64,000 bases of DNA from Eriocheir sinensis (Eukaryota; Arthropoda; Malacostraca; Decapoda; Varunidae), in contig NC_066513.1 in NCBI RefSeq assembly GCF_024679095.1, positions 4,948,737 through 5,012,736 of the forward strand, given 5' to 3'. This document shows positions 23,535-33,437 of the stretch, piece by piece; the first letter of the stretch is position 1, and every line of letters starts with the position of its first letter. Below the pieces are notes generated by a model, which was not told where the DNA came from, ran no database searches, and saw nothing but the letters and a program-made list of their open reading frames with translations. The translations under genes were made by a program, and so were the position numbers.

Positions 23535-24270
23535 GGGCCGCGGTGTTGTGGGCCCCGGGCGTTGGAGGTATAGCGTACGGCTCTCAATAATTTGGCCCAC
23601 ACTCGCCTGGAAAGGCTAATAAAAATACGGTGTTCTACCTACTACTGTTGTATTTCTCTAGTTTTACGAAATAATTACGGCTACCACTGTTTACGCGCGC
23701 CATATTTGACTGCTCTGGCGACGGGCGCGGCGGCGGTGCAGCCGGTGTTGCGAGAAATACCTCCTCGCAGAAATAAATTGCATATGCATGTGGGAGGGGG
23801 GTCCAGGGGGGTTGCGAAGCCCCCCCTGGTTAGAAGGGGGGTCGAGGGGGACGAAGCCCCCCCGTTAGCTGTTAGGTCGTAAAGTTCGGTTGGGATAATT
23901 TAAATATGTTCCCCCACCCTAAACCTTCTGCGAGCTATTTTGCGGCTGTGGCGGCGGATGATGAAATTGCAATAAGTCACTTTTTAGTAGTTTCCGAAGA
24001 AAAAAAACTATCTCCAAATGAAAAAGCACAACATTTTGGCCCGAAATAAATAGCCAGTGTATCAAATTTTGAGGTGGGCAACTCTCTGAACATTTACCAA
24101 AGTTTTTTCATATATACGATGCAATACTAATCAGTTTTCAAGATCATTTATCCCTGCCCTAACGAAACTATGGAACTCTCTTCCAGAAGAGGTTGCTACT
24201 TCCTGTTTATCTAAAAATTTATTTAAAAGTAGGGTTAATTCTTTTCTTCAAAAACGCCCTATCTCATTTC
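21501..24270 (+). pseudogene. Family D reverse transcriptase and C-terminus
   Basis: The linker includes WFNDECRRALRDKQSANNMW. RT follows: ITPVLSKLFERLL after YRPIS (22273), FGFRKGLGTCDALL, VISLDFSSAFDTVKHKALI (motif A), RAGVPQGSVLGPLLF. An extra base shifts the frame just before IAYADDASLY (YADD codons at 22746-22757), so the catalytic box is out of frame with motif A. The C-terminal part reads MKLNPSKTQSLI, LLGVTFDSKLTFEKHI, FEYCSPVWLSAA and, beyond the nested retroposon (23498-24091), FIPALTKLWNSLPEEV near 24150. The order and residues are standard for LINE RT; the copy is dead. Confidence 0.85.
23498..24091 (-). mobile_element. Poly(A) retroposon nested in family D
   Basis: The insertion opens (plus strand) with about 35 T, i.e. 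a poly(A) tail on the minus strand. Near-identical direct repeats of about 17 bp flank it: ATTTATAAAAAGTTTTTT at 23486 and ATTTACCAAAGTTTTTT at 24092. Family D coding resumes after the right repeat. The interior is GC-rich near the tail and contains two related GC hairpins (23794-23868) of the form GGGGGG...CGAAG...CCCCCC. No ORF is recognised. It could be a SINE or a truncated LINE or mRNA copy. Confidence 0.72.
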
Positions 24271-24356
24271 CATAGCTATGCTGGGCCCTCCTTAGAGAAC
24301 CAATCACGTTTGGGGTTATAGTCATCTTGACTCTTCTCTGGGGCTCCTTCATAGTT

Positions 24357-24373
24357 CTAATAATAACAATAAC

Positions 24374-24424
<51 letters not shown>
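24357..24424. repeat. (ATA)n array at the family D 3' end
   Basis: ATA/ACA units directly follow the family D 3' UTR and end at the P2 right half. A LINE tail of this form is consistent with family D having inserted into P2. Confidence 0.93.
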
Positions 24425-24425
<1 letters not shown>

Positions 24426-24960
24426 TAAATAAAATTGTGGCATATATTGGAGGATTTTTTGCATATCAATTTATGAGGTCAGTACGCTGTGGACCATGCA
24501 TTTCCGGCCTAAGCTTAGATAAGGGCGATGCAAGCCACCTTCACTCACTAGTTAAAGTAAAGGATAGAGGAAACTTGGTATATCTTTCTGATGGTGTTAT
24601 TGATATTTGTATCGCTTCAGAAAAAAACTGTTCAGAGAAAGAGTGTCATGCAACAATTTAGGGCAGGTGACTATTGGTAAATTAGTTATTTCAGTGCTGG
24701 ATTATTGGAAAAAAAAAAAAAAAAACATTCCCCACCATAACTAATCACATGTATGACACAGACCCTCAAGAAAACCTCCTGCATCTGTTAGTTAATGCAG
24801 TTGCTGAGACATATTTGCAGGTACAATGTAAGTATGATGCTACACAGATAACTAATAAAATAAGCAAGTAATGTTAAGGTAAAGAGATCAGCAAACTGTT
24901 GTACACAAAACTTATTCATTTCAGTGGCCAATAAATACAAACTAAACTTTAACATATAGC
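24425..24960 (+). pseudogene. P2 transposase remnant, right portion
   Basis: Continues the P-type protein with KIVAYIGGFFAYQFM (about 24431), CGPC, a segment with DRGNLVYLSDGVIDICIASE (24562-24621) and ECHATI before TAG at 24659. In P/THAP9-type transposases an AGY-type segment, a Cys pair and an RGGL...PS motif follow the GNCLP block in this order, which is why I join this part to 17209-18309. After an A run (24712-24727) the C-terminal basic region seen in P1 recurs, with indels, to about 24935. Confidence 0.78.
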
Positions 24961-25130
24961 GAAACAATTGATAAAAACATTTAACAAAGCAACTGATAAG
25001 TACTAAGGGTTGGTACGGCCTTCCTTCCAATCCTGGGGGTTGGCCAGCGCGGGCAAACTGGCTTCACTTTCCTGGAACACCTCATCCACCTCGCGCCGCC
25101 TCCTTTTAATCCTACCTCCATATGCCAGCC

Positions 25131-25205
25131 ATTCCCCTACACATACCCTAGCATACACTAGCCTCCCTCAATCCCTGCCAGCCGTCCCCAACATCCCCCA
25201 ATATC
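25131..25205. repeat. C-rich host stretch between P2 and SINE S3
   Basis: Continues the C-rich sequence left of P2 (16940-17200). It contains a second TGCCAGCC near 25178, so that octamer is not unique locally. Confidence 0.55.
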
Positions 25206-25954
25206 CGCAAGGAGGCGGTGGCTGAGTCGTCAGAGTAACGGCCTTGTGTTCAGGAGGACGCGAGTTCAATCCCCGCCTGGTGCCACCAAGCTGGGATTTT
25301 TCAGCCGCCGCCGAGTGGCTTAAAACTACCCACATGCATAGACTTCACAATCTCTTGACGGGAAACGGGGCGCGGGGCCGATTCGCAGGGGGCCGATTTT
25401 CAAAAATTTAAAATTTAAATATTTTCAAAACCAAAGCAGCTAGCGACCTGAAACTAAAACAGGCACCTCCCTTAGGCATATATGAGTCTCCATGAGCAGC
25501 GGTATCAAAAAATTCAAAGTCGTTCCCTAATAAAATCCCGATTAATTGTTTTTTATATAAGTATAACAAAACTTAAAAAGGCTATAAAATCCTCAGATTT
25601 TACGCTAGATGCACAAACATCACCAAATGCAGAGATAATCACTTATATTTTCAGAATCAATAGCAATATTTAGCATATCTTATAAGATTTGAAATAGCTA
25701 CTTATTATTTTTTTATTTAGTGCAATTTTTACGTAAGTTTTAACATCTAATAAATCACTTAATTTTCACATTAGAAACTTAATACTTGAGGAAAGCATGC
25801 AGAAACATCTTAATTTTACTCAACAAAAGCAAAATATTCATTTTCTATATACAATCACAACTTATTTTGGTTGAATTCCGATGTCACTATTGCCGCAGCA
25901 CGTCTTGCCGGCTATCTGGCCCTCGTCCCTGAACAATCACTTTAGCCTTTTGGC

Positions 25955-26880
25955 CTATGACTTGTGGGCCCCGGTCAGTTTCCTGGACTTGTACACGTCC
26001 CTGTTCCTCGCCGTCTCCTTCCTGCCCTCCTCGATACTGCTCCTCTTCCTGCCGGTCGGCTGCTTCAAGGCCTTGTTCTTCCTCGCTTCTGAGGTCACGT
26101 CCTTGGAGAAATTAGCACCGAAACAGTTGAAGAGGGACCTGCTGATGTGCGGCAAGATGGTGTTGGCCAGGTTGTGCCCTCCTGGCACCTGTACCCCTGC
26201 AAGGTCGGGTCTGAGGCCGCCAGGAACTCCAGGAGGTGCCTGAACCCGTCCCTGTGGCGCATGGCAAGGGAGAGGAACCTCAACCTGCGCTCCTTCTTGT
26301 CCTCCCTGCACATCAGGGAGTCCCACAGCGACATCCCGAAGGACGCCATGTGGGCCATTGGGAGAGATGGCCGCTTCAGGACCGCCCGGCCCGTCTCCAG
26401 CTCTCCCCTGTCGACCAGCTCGACCAGGGCGTCGAACATCACAGAGGGCGGGTCGCCCTCTCGAGCTCCACGGTAATCTTCATCTCCTCCTGCTGGGCAA
26501 GCTCCTGCTTGCAGCACTCGGCCACAGAGGAGTTGGCCTGGACCTTCCTGGCCAGGTAGCCGGCGTAGTTGCCGACCGCGGCGAGGAGCAACTCGTCCGT
26601 CGGCGGGTCCGGCTGGTCGTCGGCCAGCTCCCTGGCAAGCTGGGCCAAGATACCCTCGTCGTCCTCCTTCTCCTCTGCCTTGGCCCGGTCCAGGTCGGCC
26701 TGCACGTCCCCGGGGAAGAACCCGACGAGCTTCAGCAAATGCAGGCGCTGGGCCAACCTGTTGCTCACCATGAAGTTCTGCACGCTCGTCCAGTAGTTGG
26801 CGCCGCACATGGTGCGGCGCGTGCTCAGTCGGGTCAGAGTTGGCCTTCCCCATGCACACATACTCGACCCCGTAGGACGT
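25955..26880 (-). pseudogene. Transposon X: putative transposase C-terminal remnant
   Basis: The minus strand carries a GC-rich coding block in three successive frames. Frame one (26861-26439) has MCGANYWTSVQNFMVSNRLA, an acidic stretch, then NYAGYLARKVQANSSVAECC. Frame two (about 26450-26200) continues FDALVELVDRGELETGRAVL and WDSLMCREDKKERRLRFLSL. Frame three (about 26170-25955) ends GHNLANTILPHISRSLFNCF and a basic tail. The AGYxARKV segment followed by a Cys pair and an RGEL motif resembles the C-terminal part of P/THAP9-type transposases, but the match is from memory and weak. At least two frameshifts separate the parts. Alternative: a captured host exon. Confidence 0.5.
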
Positions 26881-27036
26881 AGTGAACAGCCCCCTCACTA
26901 CCACACTGCACTGAACACACCACTGCACTGCACACAACACTGAGTCACTGCACTGATGGCGTAGTACGGCTCCTCCACAGTTTACTCCACGGGGTTGCGG
27001 CGTCCTCATATCTTGTGTCTCCTCCGTCACTTCCAC

Positions 27037-27600
27037 TCGATCCACTGCCTTCTGTGTCTTCTTGTATCGTCCTCTGGATCCTTGCAGTTGTGGGGAAGGG
27101 TACAGAGACGATGAATAACTGTAGGTCCTTTACTTGGAGAGTAAACAGAGGCAGGACAGCGATAATCCTTTACAGAAGGGAAGTGCCCAGCTGACTGCGT
27201 GCCTAAGGCGAGTTAGGCGACGCGGGAACTGAGCTGAGTTGCCATGTAGGCACTAACTAAACGTACATTTCTTGTTTCCTAATACGTAAAACTGTGGACT
27301 TCACTATCCTACAGTTATCATTCATTTTACGTAAAGATTTCAACCTAAAGTTACGCAAATTTGCCATTTTTTACACAACGTTTTCAAAGTGCACGCATGG
27401 TGCTATTTTATATAAGTTACCTTGAATCCTCGACCAAATCACTCTAGAGACACTCCTGCCTGCTTGTATGCACTAAAACTTGAAGATTTCGTCCTGTTTC
27501 CACTTAAATTCGGAGTAAGAACGCAGAGTGTGTTTGAGTTGTCGCAGTGAAAGTCGCCATAACAATCGGCCCCTTACGCGAAGCCAGCGCGCCAAGACTG
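27037..27600. other. Transposon X right arm, no gene
   Basis: Non-coding sequence between the GC-rich block and the right TIR. No further repeats are seen apart from subterminal GGGGCCGATT on the minus strand. Confidence 0.5.
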
Positions 27601-27879
27601 AAGAGATTTCCCGTCAACTAGTTGTGAAGTCTATGCCACATGCTGTCCAGAAGACCACCTATCAACCCGGACTCTAGATTCTGGGATCAAAGATGAGCTC
27701 TGGGAGGGCAGCATGAGCCAATGCAAGATGGCGCCACTATAAACACTCGCCTGCGCCAGAACGGGCTGGGCCGACCATCAGGACCCACCGGAAAAGAAGC
27801 CTTGGACCGACCATCAGGATCCACTGGGAAGAAGCCTACCGGCGCAATAGGCCGCAATGTAAAAAAAAAAAAAAAAAAA

Positions 27880-28492
27880 GTCCCTCAACCCTAGCAATTC
27901 GTCCCCTCACATACACAGCATCTGTCAAGCGTCTCCCGCATCCCCCAGCACCCCCAACCAGCGCCCCCGTCACTTCACTGCCCCCCCAAAATCCCCCAGC
28001 ATCCCCCAGTTTCCCAGTCACCACCAACTGCTCCCCCAGCATCCTGCAGCCCTCCAACAATGCCAAACGTTCCCAACACCCAAAGGCATCCTCTGGTCCC
28101 CAAATCACTACCAGAAGTCCTCAACACGGACCCCAGCTCCTAACTTTTTGCCAACCATATCTTGCACACCCCAGCATTCCCCAGCTTCCCCCTAGTCACC
28201 ACCAACCATTCCCCACACCCCTTCGCCTCTGCCCTCGCCCTCAGCTCCCCTCGCGGCTCTTGGGTCAATCAATCACCCCCTAGAGGCGACAATCACGACG
28301 AGCCAATATTTGCACGTGAATATTGCAAAACACGTGCACGGATTGATTGATTGGCGCACCTGCCCGACGCCCCAAGGCGAGAATGAAGGGAGGGAGGGAG
28401 GGAGGGGAGGGAAGGGGAGGGGATGGGAGGGGAGTGGAGGGGAGGGGATGGGAGGGGAGTGGAGGGGAGGGGAGTGGAGGGAAGGGAAGGTT

Positions 28493-28535
<43 letters not shown>

Positions 28536-28564
28536 GAAAAATAAAGAGATAGACGAATAAAAAA

Positions 28565-28648
<84 letters not shown>

Positions 28649-28660
28649 AATATTTGTGGC
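27880..28660. repeat. C-rich tract, (GGGA)-type purine array, (GA)n, (GT)n
   Basis: CCCCCAGCATCC-like units (27880-28250) continue the C-rich host locus. A GGGAGGGGA-type array lies at 28386-28495, GA at 28496-28531 and GT at 28567-28646. Confidence 0.88.
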
Positions 28661-28715
28661 TCATAAACTTTTATTAAATTTGTTTTTAAGACAATGAGTT
28701 TTGTCATGCTGACGG

Positions 28716-28755
<40 letters not shown>
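28716..28755. repeat. (TG)n microsatellite
   Basis: About 20 TG units just upstream of the family E remnant. Confidence 0.95.
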
Positions 28756-28756
<1 letters not shown>

Positions 28757-28769
28757 TATGATTCGATAC

Positions 28770-30165
28770 TTTATTCACGTCTAAAGAAATGGTTCAAGCC
28801 ATGCAGGGAACAGGCAGGGACACAGGAAAAACGAGGCTGTTTAGAACATATTGTTGCGCTTCGTATTTTACGCAATGTAGCAGGAGGGAAAGATAAATAT
28901 AGTATGTTAGTTTTATAGATTTTTCACAGGCCTACGATTAGGTTCCTCGTAACGTGATGTTCCGAGTACTGAGACGACTATGGTGCGGGGAAGCGATGGT
29001 GGAAGTTCTGGCAGCCATGTATGCCGTAACGGAGAGCGTCCTTGGCTCGGTGGCAATCTCAAGTAACCTTGGGAGTCCGTCAGGGGTCACTCACTTCATG
29101 TCAGCTGTTCAATATTTTTGATAACGGCCACCTCAAAATGATAAAGGACGGTGAGGGAACAGACGGTTTCTTGTCCTGGCTGCACGTTCTAGTCCTTATG
29201 AACGACACGGTTTTAGTTACTACCACACGACGCAACATGATAAAGAAAATTAGCATTTCGAAGAAAGTCTGCGACGAGTACGGAATGAAAATGAAAGTGG
29301 CTAAAACGATTTGTGTCGTAAATTGTGAACAGGATGATAAGGAACCGCTACACGTGACTGACTTAGTGGGTGCGACAAGTATACGTATTTGGGCTCACCG
29401 TTCACGGCAGTCGGCTCCACAACGTCTGCTGTCAAGGCACACGCGACATCAAAGATTCCTCACGTGCTTAAATTTATATCATTTATAAGGAAAAAATAAT
29501 GACATCCTATTCATGGTAAAGAAACGCGTCTTTGATGTGGCACTGGTGTCCGCCTTACTATACGGCTGTGAATCATGGTTGTCCGCTGATATTAAGTATA
29601 TGGTTAAGATGTACAAGGTGCCTGAAGGACCTGCTGGGAGTCAGAAGGTCTACATGTAATGCTGTGTGGTACAGAGAGGCAGGTTACCCTTCTCTACCCC
29701 AGCTGATAAAGAATAAACAACATAAATTCTTCAAAAAGATGTGGACAGAAAGATCTAGCATGAACGATGATCCTCTCGCTTTCGCCATAAAACTAGCTCT
29801 TGACAGCAACTCACCGAACTCCAGACTCCTCAGTCAGTATATAACGAGCGACGTGAGAGACGCTGAGGCCGACAGGCAAGAACTCATGTCAAATATTGTG
29901 AACAGTGACTCATCAAGGCGCAAAACATACGTTGAGATTGACCCGACCTTTATCCTCCATGCAGTGTGCAATAGTGGACATTCGATCAACGAAACCCAAA
30001 GAATAGCATTCACTCTCTTCCGGGTAAGTGGACACAGCGTGGCACGTGAGACGGGTCGCTGGAACCGGCGAGGTAGAGGCCGCCTGCCACCGGAGGAGAG
30101 CCTGTGTAGGTGTGGCTTTGTGCAGACGAAGGTGCACGTGTTGGAGCACTGCCCCCGCATACAAC
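28770..30165 (+). pseudogene. Family E non-LTR RT remnant (RT core to C-terminus)
   Basis: Starts near KKWFKPCREQAG and RGCLEHIVALRILRN, then the motif A region, where the frame breaks at IFHRP (family form DFSQAYD). A frame with MFRVLRRLWCGEAMVEVLA follows, then LGVRQGSLTSCQLF. The catalytic box reads LVLMNDTVL, where LMDD would be expected, so one catalytic Asp is Asn. LLYGCESWLSADIKYMVKMY follows around 29558 and a long C-terminal frame (29640-30160) has FFKKMWTERS, FRVSGHSVARETGRWNRRGR and CRCGFVQTKVHVLEHCP, a Cys/His-rich end typical of some LINE RT proteins. The 3' end is cut by an H-family end. Confidence 0.78.
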
Positions 30166-30167
30166 AC

Positions 30168-30207
30168 TTTGGTTACGGTGCGCATCAGACGACTGTGAAA
30201 GCGGCCC
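30168..30207. mobile_element. H-family element, isolated terminal fragment H0
   Basis: Reads as the inverted left end of the H family (GACTGTGAAAGCGGCCC at its outer side) and is followed by TTA. With H1 it forms a striking palindrome of about 37 bp arms around CCTTATTAGT. Confidence 0.75.
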
Positions 30208-30213
30208 TTATTA

Positions 30214-30995
30214 GTGCCGCTTTCACAGTTGTCTGGTACGCACAGTAACCAAAGGCCCTCCCATCCTGCGGCGGGAAATGTCAACATTACATCAGCTGAG
30301 CGGAGTATTATGAAGGATAAATGTGAAAAATAAACATACAAAGAGTAAACGTGAAGAATAAATATAAAGAATAACTGAGAAGAATAGATATTATGAAAAA
30401 ATGTGGAGAGTCTCGTTATATGTATGCCCTATGCATATACATACATATGACGCTATCTAGAATAATACGAGAGTTTGACCAAGAAGGCATAACAAGTGAA
30501 TAATGGTGACACATATTAAAGTCCTCCCTTCTCCTGTATTGTGTATTTTGCAACAATAAACAATCAGTCAATCAAACTGAAATTATCAGCCCTTGATCTG
30601 TCTCCTTTGTTGTATAAAAAAAAAGGACGTTTAGTGGTCAGCAGGTGAAGTGAGTTCATGTCATTCAAAGTCTTCTAATTGTTTTCTCTTATTACCATTG
30701 AAGCCCTGCAACGTGTTGCTGTATTGTGTACTATTTTTTACATCCATTTAAATCAATTATATAACCACTTGAGGGAAAGAATTTGTACTATTTACTAATT
30801 AATGTATTTGGTAAGCTCCACTGGAAAGCCCCCGCGGCTACCAGAGCTCCGTTACCAGAGGTTCCAATCTCTGGTACTGATGCAAACAAACAGCGCCGCG
30901 AAAGACGACTGTGAAAGCGGATTTTTTGTTGGTAGCGGCGATCACCGCTCATTGGTAACGATCAAAACAAATAAACATGACTGTGAAAGCGGCCC
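30214..30995 (+). mobile_element. H-family TIR element H1 (782 bp, TTA duplication)
   Basis: The left end is GTGCCGCTTTCACAG; the right end is CTGTGAAAGCGGCCC. TTA flanks both sides (30211-30213 and 30996-30998). The body shares with H2/H3 the segments ACATCAGCTGAGCGG, GGCATAAC, GTCAGCAGGTGAAGTGAG and TTGGTAGCGGCGATC. The left terminal block is shortened. No ORF is credible, so it is non-autonomous. Harbinger-like by end sequence and 3-bp duplication, with uncertainty. Confidence 0.78.
30589..30628 (+). mobile_element. About 38-bp family C 3' tail inserted in H1
   Basis: CCCTTGATCTGTCTCCTTTG plus TTGTATA and a run of nine A matches the last bases of the family C 3' UTR. H2 and H3 lack it at the same position. 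It looks like an extremely 5'-truncated retrotransposition event. Confidence 0.65.
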
Positions 30996-31224
30996 TTATT
31001 CTCAAGCAATCGCGCCCTTGATCTAGGGGCCGCTTTTCAGTCGTCTGGTACGCACCGTTACCAAAGGCATCCTGGTAACAGTCATTACCATCGCCTCGAT
31101 CCGCCTTCACAGTCGTTATTTTCGTGGTATCGGCGACTACCAGTGTGGTGAGGATCATGACAAGACGAAGGTGCGTGATTCGGCAGTGTTGGTATGCTGG
31201 ATGGGCGCGACATGTCAGAATTAC

Positions 31225-32855
31225 GGGCCGCTTTCACAGTCGTCTGGTACGCACTCTAACCAAAGGCCCTACCATCCTGGTAGCAGCCGTTAGCATCGCC
31301 TCGATCCGCTTTCACAGTCGCTGGTTTCGTGGTATCGGCGACTACCAGCGTGGTAACGATCATGACAAGACGAAGGCGCGTGATGCGGCAGTGTTGGTAC
31401 GCCGGAGGGGCGGGATGTGTCAAGATTACATCAGCTGAGCGGAGGATTATGAAGGAGTAATATGAAAAATAAACGTTCAAAAAGTAAACGTGAAGAATAG
31501 ATATAAAGAGTAACTGTGAATAGTAAATATGATGAAAAAATGAGGAGTGTCTCGTTGATAGACCCATCAAATCTGCTGATAGCCTAATATTTCCTAGGCG
31601 GAAAAGGTGAAATAATGGTGAGAAGTATTAATTAAAGGTTTCTTATATTAGCAGATGTCAGCAAGACAGACTCTTCGCCTATATTAGTGTATATGTACAT
31701 TTATTCATTATTCACACTTATTTATCAGACACCGTTGTATAGTTCGGTCACGAGAATGACATTTCCGCTCCCCTAACCTTAGTTTTGAATCTAGGTCATT
31801 TTTTTTTTTACAAAGTGTGCATGGATAGGTGCTGCTTTTGCTTTTGTCATAGAAATTTCATCAAAATATCTCCTTAAATGTTGAAGAAAATAAATCATCG
31901 TCTGTCGATTTGAGTTTTTTTTAATTACGTAAATGGCATTAATACTCTGAGGAGATTATCAATTTCCTTTGGCCCACTGATAGGAGAGATCCAGAAGTAC
32001 CTTCCCCGGATTTTATTGTAAACGTAGCAATAAAGATAATTTTTTTATGAAACGGCAAAAAAAAAAAAAATTCCCCTCAGAAAATCGACTTTTAAAATTA
32101 GGGCATATTTGTATTTGAGGGAGATAAGTCATGACTTGCCCCTATTTGACAGATACAAGTGTCGTGAACATTTTGAAACAAAAATCATTAAAATTGCATA
32201 ATTACATACCGAGTTATACTTTTATGCTCCAAAAAAAGTTTTGAGATAAATGCACTTTTTTGTTATAATGTTCACTACCCCATAAAAATGGCACAAAACA
32301 TTACCAAATCCAATTTTCTACTTACATCATCCCCTCAGCACTTCATGGAAAGTCCGTAGTTTAGATTGAGGTTCTACTCGGCCTGGATCAGCTCTTATTA
32401 GGTGCAAATAATACATTATAAGCATACTCACTAATATATAAATAACATATTATGAGGTAGAAAATAGCTCACAAAATGAACTAATAACAAGGGCAACAGG
32501 TGAAGACAGCGCATGAATATTCCCTTCCCTGATATCAATCGCACTGGCGTGATTTGTGTGCTGAGAGTGGCTGTGTTGGCAGTAAACACAGCTCAAACTA
32601 TCGTACATCACTAATGGGCCAAAAAATTACGAAAACAGCAAAACAAATGGTCAAAAACAATGAAAAGAAAGAAAGAGACCAATGGGGGCGTGGCAGGAGG
32701 GCGGACACGGACATTTAAACGCGTTGTTACGTGGACAGGTGTGCGTTATTCGTCTGGCAACTGCTCGCAAGGGGTGAGTTTACATGTCACTATGCCTGAA
32801 ACGAAGTTTGAAAAAATCGATATTTTGGACCCGAATCAAAGAACTTCCTCCTTTC

Positions 32856-32935
<80 letters not shown>

Positions 32936-33437
32936 CTATGCATACACATTAGGCTAACTAGAATAATACGAATAATAAGAAGGCATAACAGGTGAATAAT
33001 GGTGATAAATATAAATATTGTTGTGTACTTTTGCAACAATAAACCATCAATCAATCAAATTGAAATTTTCAGCAGGATGTTTACTGGTCAGCAGGTGAAG
33101 TGAGATCATGTCATTCATTTTTATTTTTTTTCATATGATATTAGCCGTGCAACGTGTTGCTGCATTGTTTAATTTTTTTTCACATCTATTTAAAGAAATA
33201 ATATAATCATTTGAGAGCAAGAATTTGTGTTATTTACTAATTAATGTCATTGGTAAGCTCCACTGGGGAGCCCCCGTGGATACCAGAGCTCCGTTACCAA
33301 AGGTTCCAATCTCTGGTACTGATGCAAACAAACAGCGCCGCGAAAGACGACTGTGAAAGCGGATTTCTTGTTGGTAGCGGCGATCGCCGCTCATTGGTAA
33401 CGATCAACACAAACAAACGTGACTGTGAAAGCGGCCC
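31225..33437 (+). mobile_element. H-family element H3, nested within H2 (TAC duplication)
   Basis: A complete H element with GGGCCGCTTTCACAGTCG at the left and its complement at the right. TAC lies immediately outside both ends (31222-31224 and 33438-33440). Removing it restores the H2 phrase AATTACATCAGCTGAGCGG seen in H3 itself as GATTACATCAGCTG. An extra segment of about 1.1 kb (31745-32860) and a (TA)n array are present in H3 but not in H1 or H2. Confidence 0.78.
31745..32931. other. Unassigned 1.1-kb segment in H3 plus (TA)n
   Basis: AT-rich sequence found only in H3. It contains short poly(T) and poly(A) runs and ends in a TA array (32861-32931). It may be an autonomous-element remnant or an unrelated insertion. 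No protein motif recognised. Confidence 0.45.

Larger units (their letters stand above)
20641..24424 (+). mobile_element. Family D non-LTR retrotransposon (jockey/I-group-like)
   Basis: A near full-length LINE body: hydrophobic leader with a 2A-like motif, AP-type endonuclease, RT with a YADD box, and a C-terminal block found again beyond a nested retroposon. The 3' end (about 24290-24357) runs into an ATA array. I recognise the protein as belonging to a family often labelled jockey-like in arthropods and fish; the exact clade needs a tree. Confidence 0.83.
25337..27636 (-). mobile_element. DNA transposon X, 2.3 kb, TIRs, 7-8-bp duplication
   Basis: Terminal repeats: the left end starts CATAGACTTCACAA and continues TTGACGGGAAA after four mismatched bases; the right end is its inverted copy (25 of 29 matching). 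Subterminal GGGGCCGATT occurs near both ends in inverted orientation. The target duplication is CCACATG (25330-25336 and 27637-27643), extending to CCACATGC if one terminal base is shared. The inside has AT-rich flanks and a GC-rich minus-strand coding block. CAT-type termini and an approximately 8-bp duplication recall P-type or hAT elements; I favour P-type weakly. Confidence 0.78.
25206..27879 (+). mobile_element. tRNA-derived SINE S3, split by transposon X
   Basis: The left piece, 25206-25336, has GGCGGTGGCTGAGTCGTCAG (A-box-like) and GAGTTCAATCC (B-box-like), then the body ending ACTACCCACATG. The right piece, 27637-27860, resumes CCACATGCTGTCCAGAAGAC and continues through GGCGCCACTATAAACACTCG to AAGCCTACCGGCGCAATAGG, followed by poly(A) to 27879. 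Other copies read straight across this junction. The tail carries a duplicated GACCATCAGGACCCACYGG-like segment, shared with S5. RNA polymerase III would drive such elements; their LINE partner is not identified. Confidence 0.88.

Noticed and set aside
25206..25290. Functional tRNA gene
   Set aside because: A- and B-box-like motifs are present, but the sequence continues into the SINE body and does not fold as a complete tRNA by eye.
26095..27045. 316-codon minus-strand frame as one intact gene
   Set aside because: Recognisable segments jump between three frames; the first part of this frame is an out-of-frame reading of the GC-rich block.
32660..32995. ORF running into the (TA)n array
   Set aside because: Half of it is poly Tyr/Ile from the repeat, and the other half has no recognisable motif.
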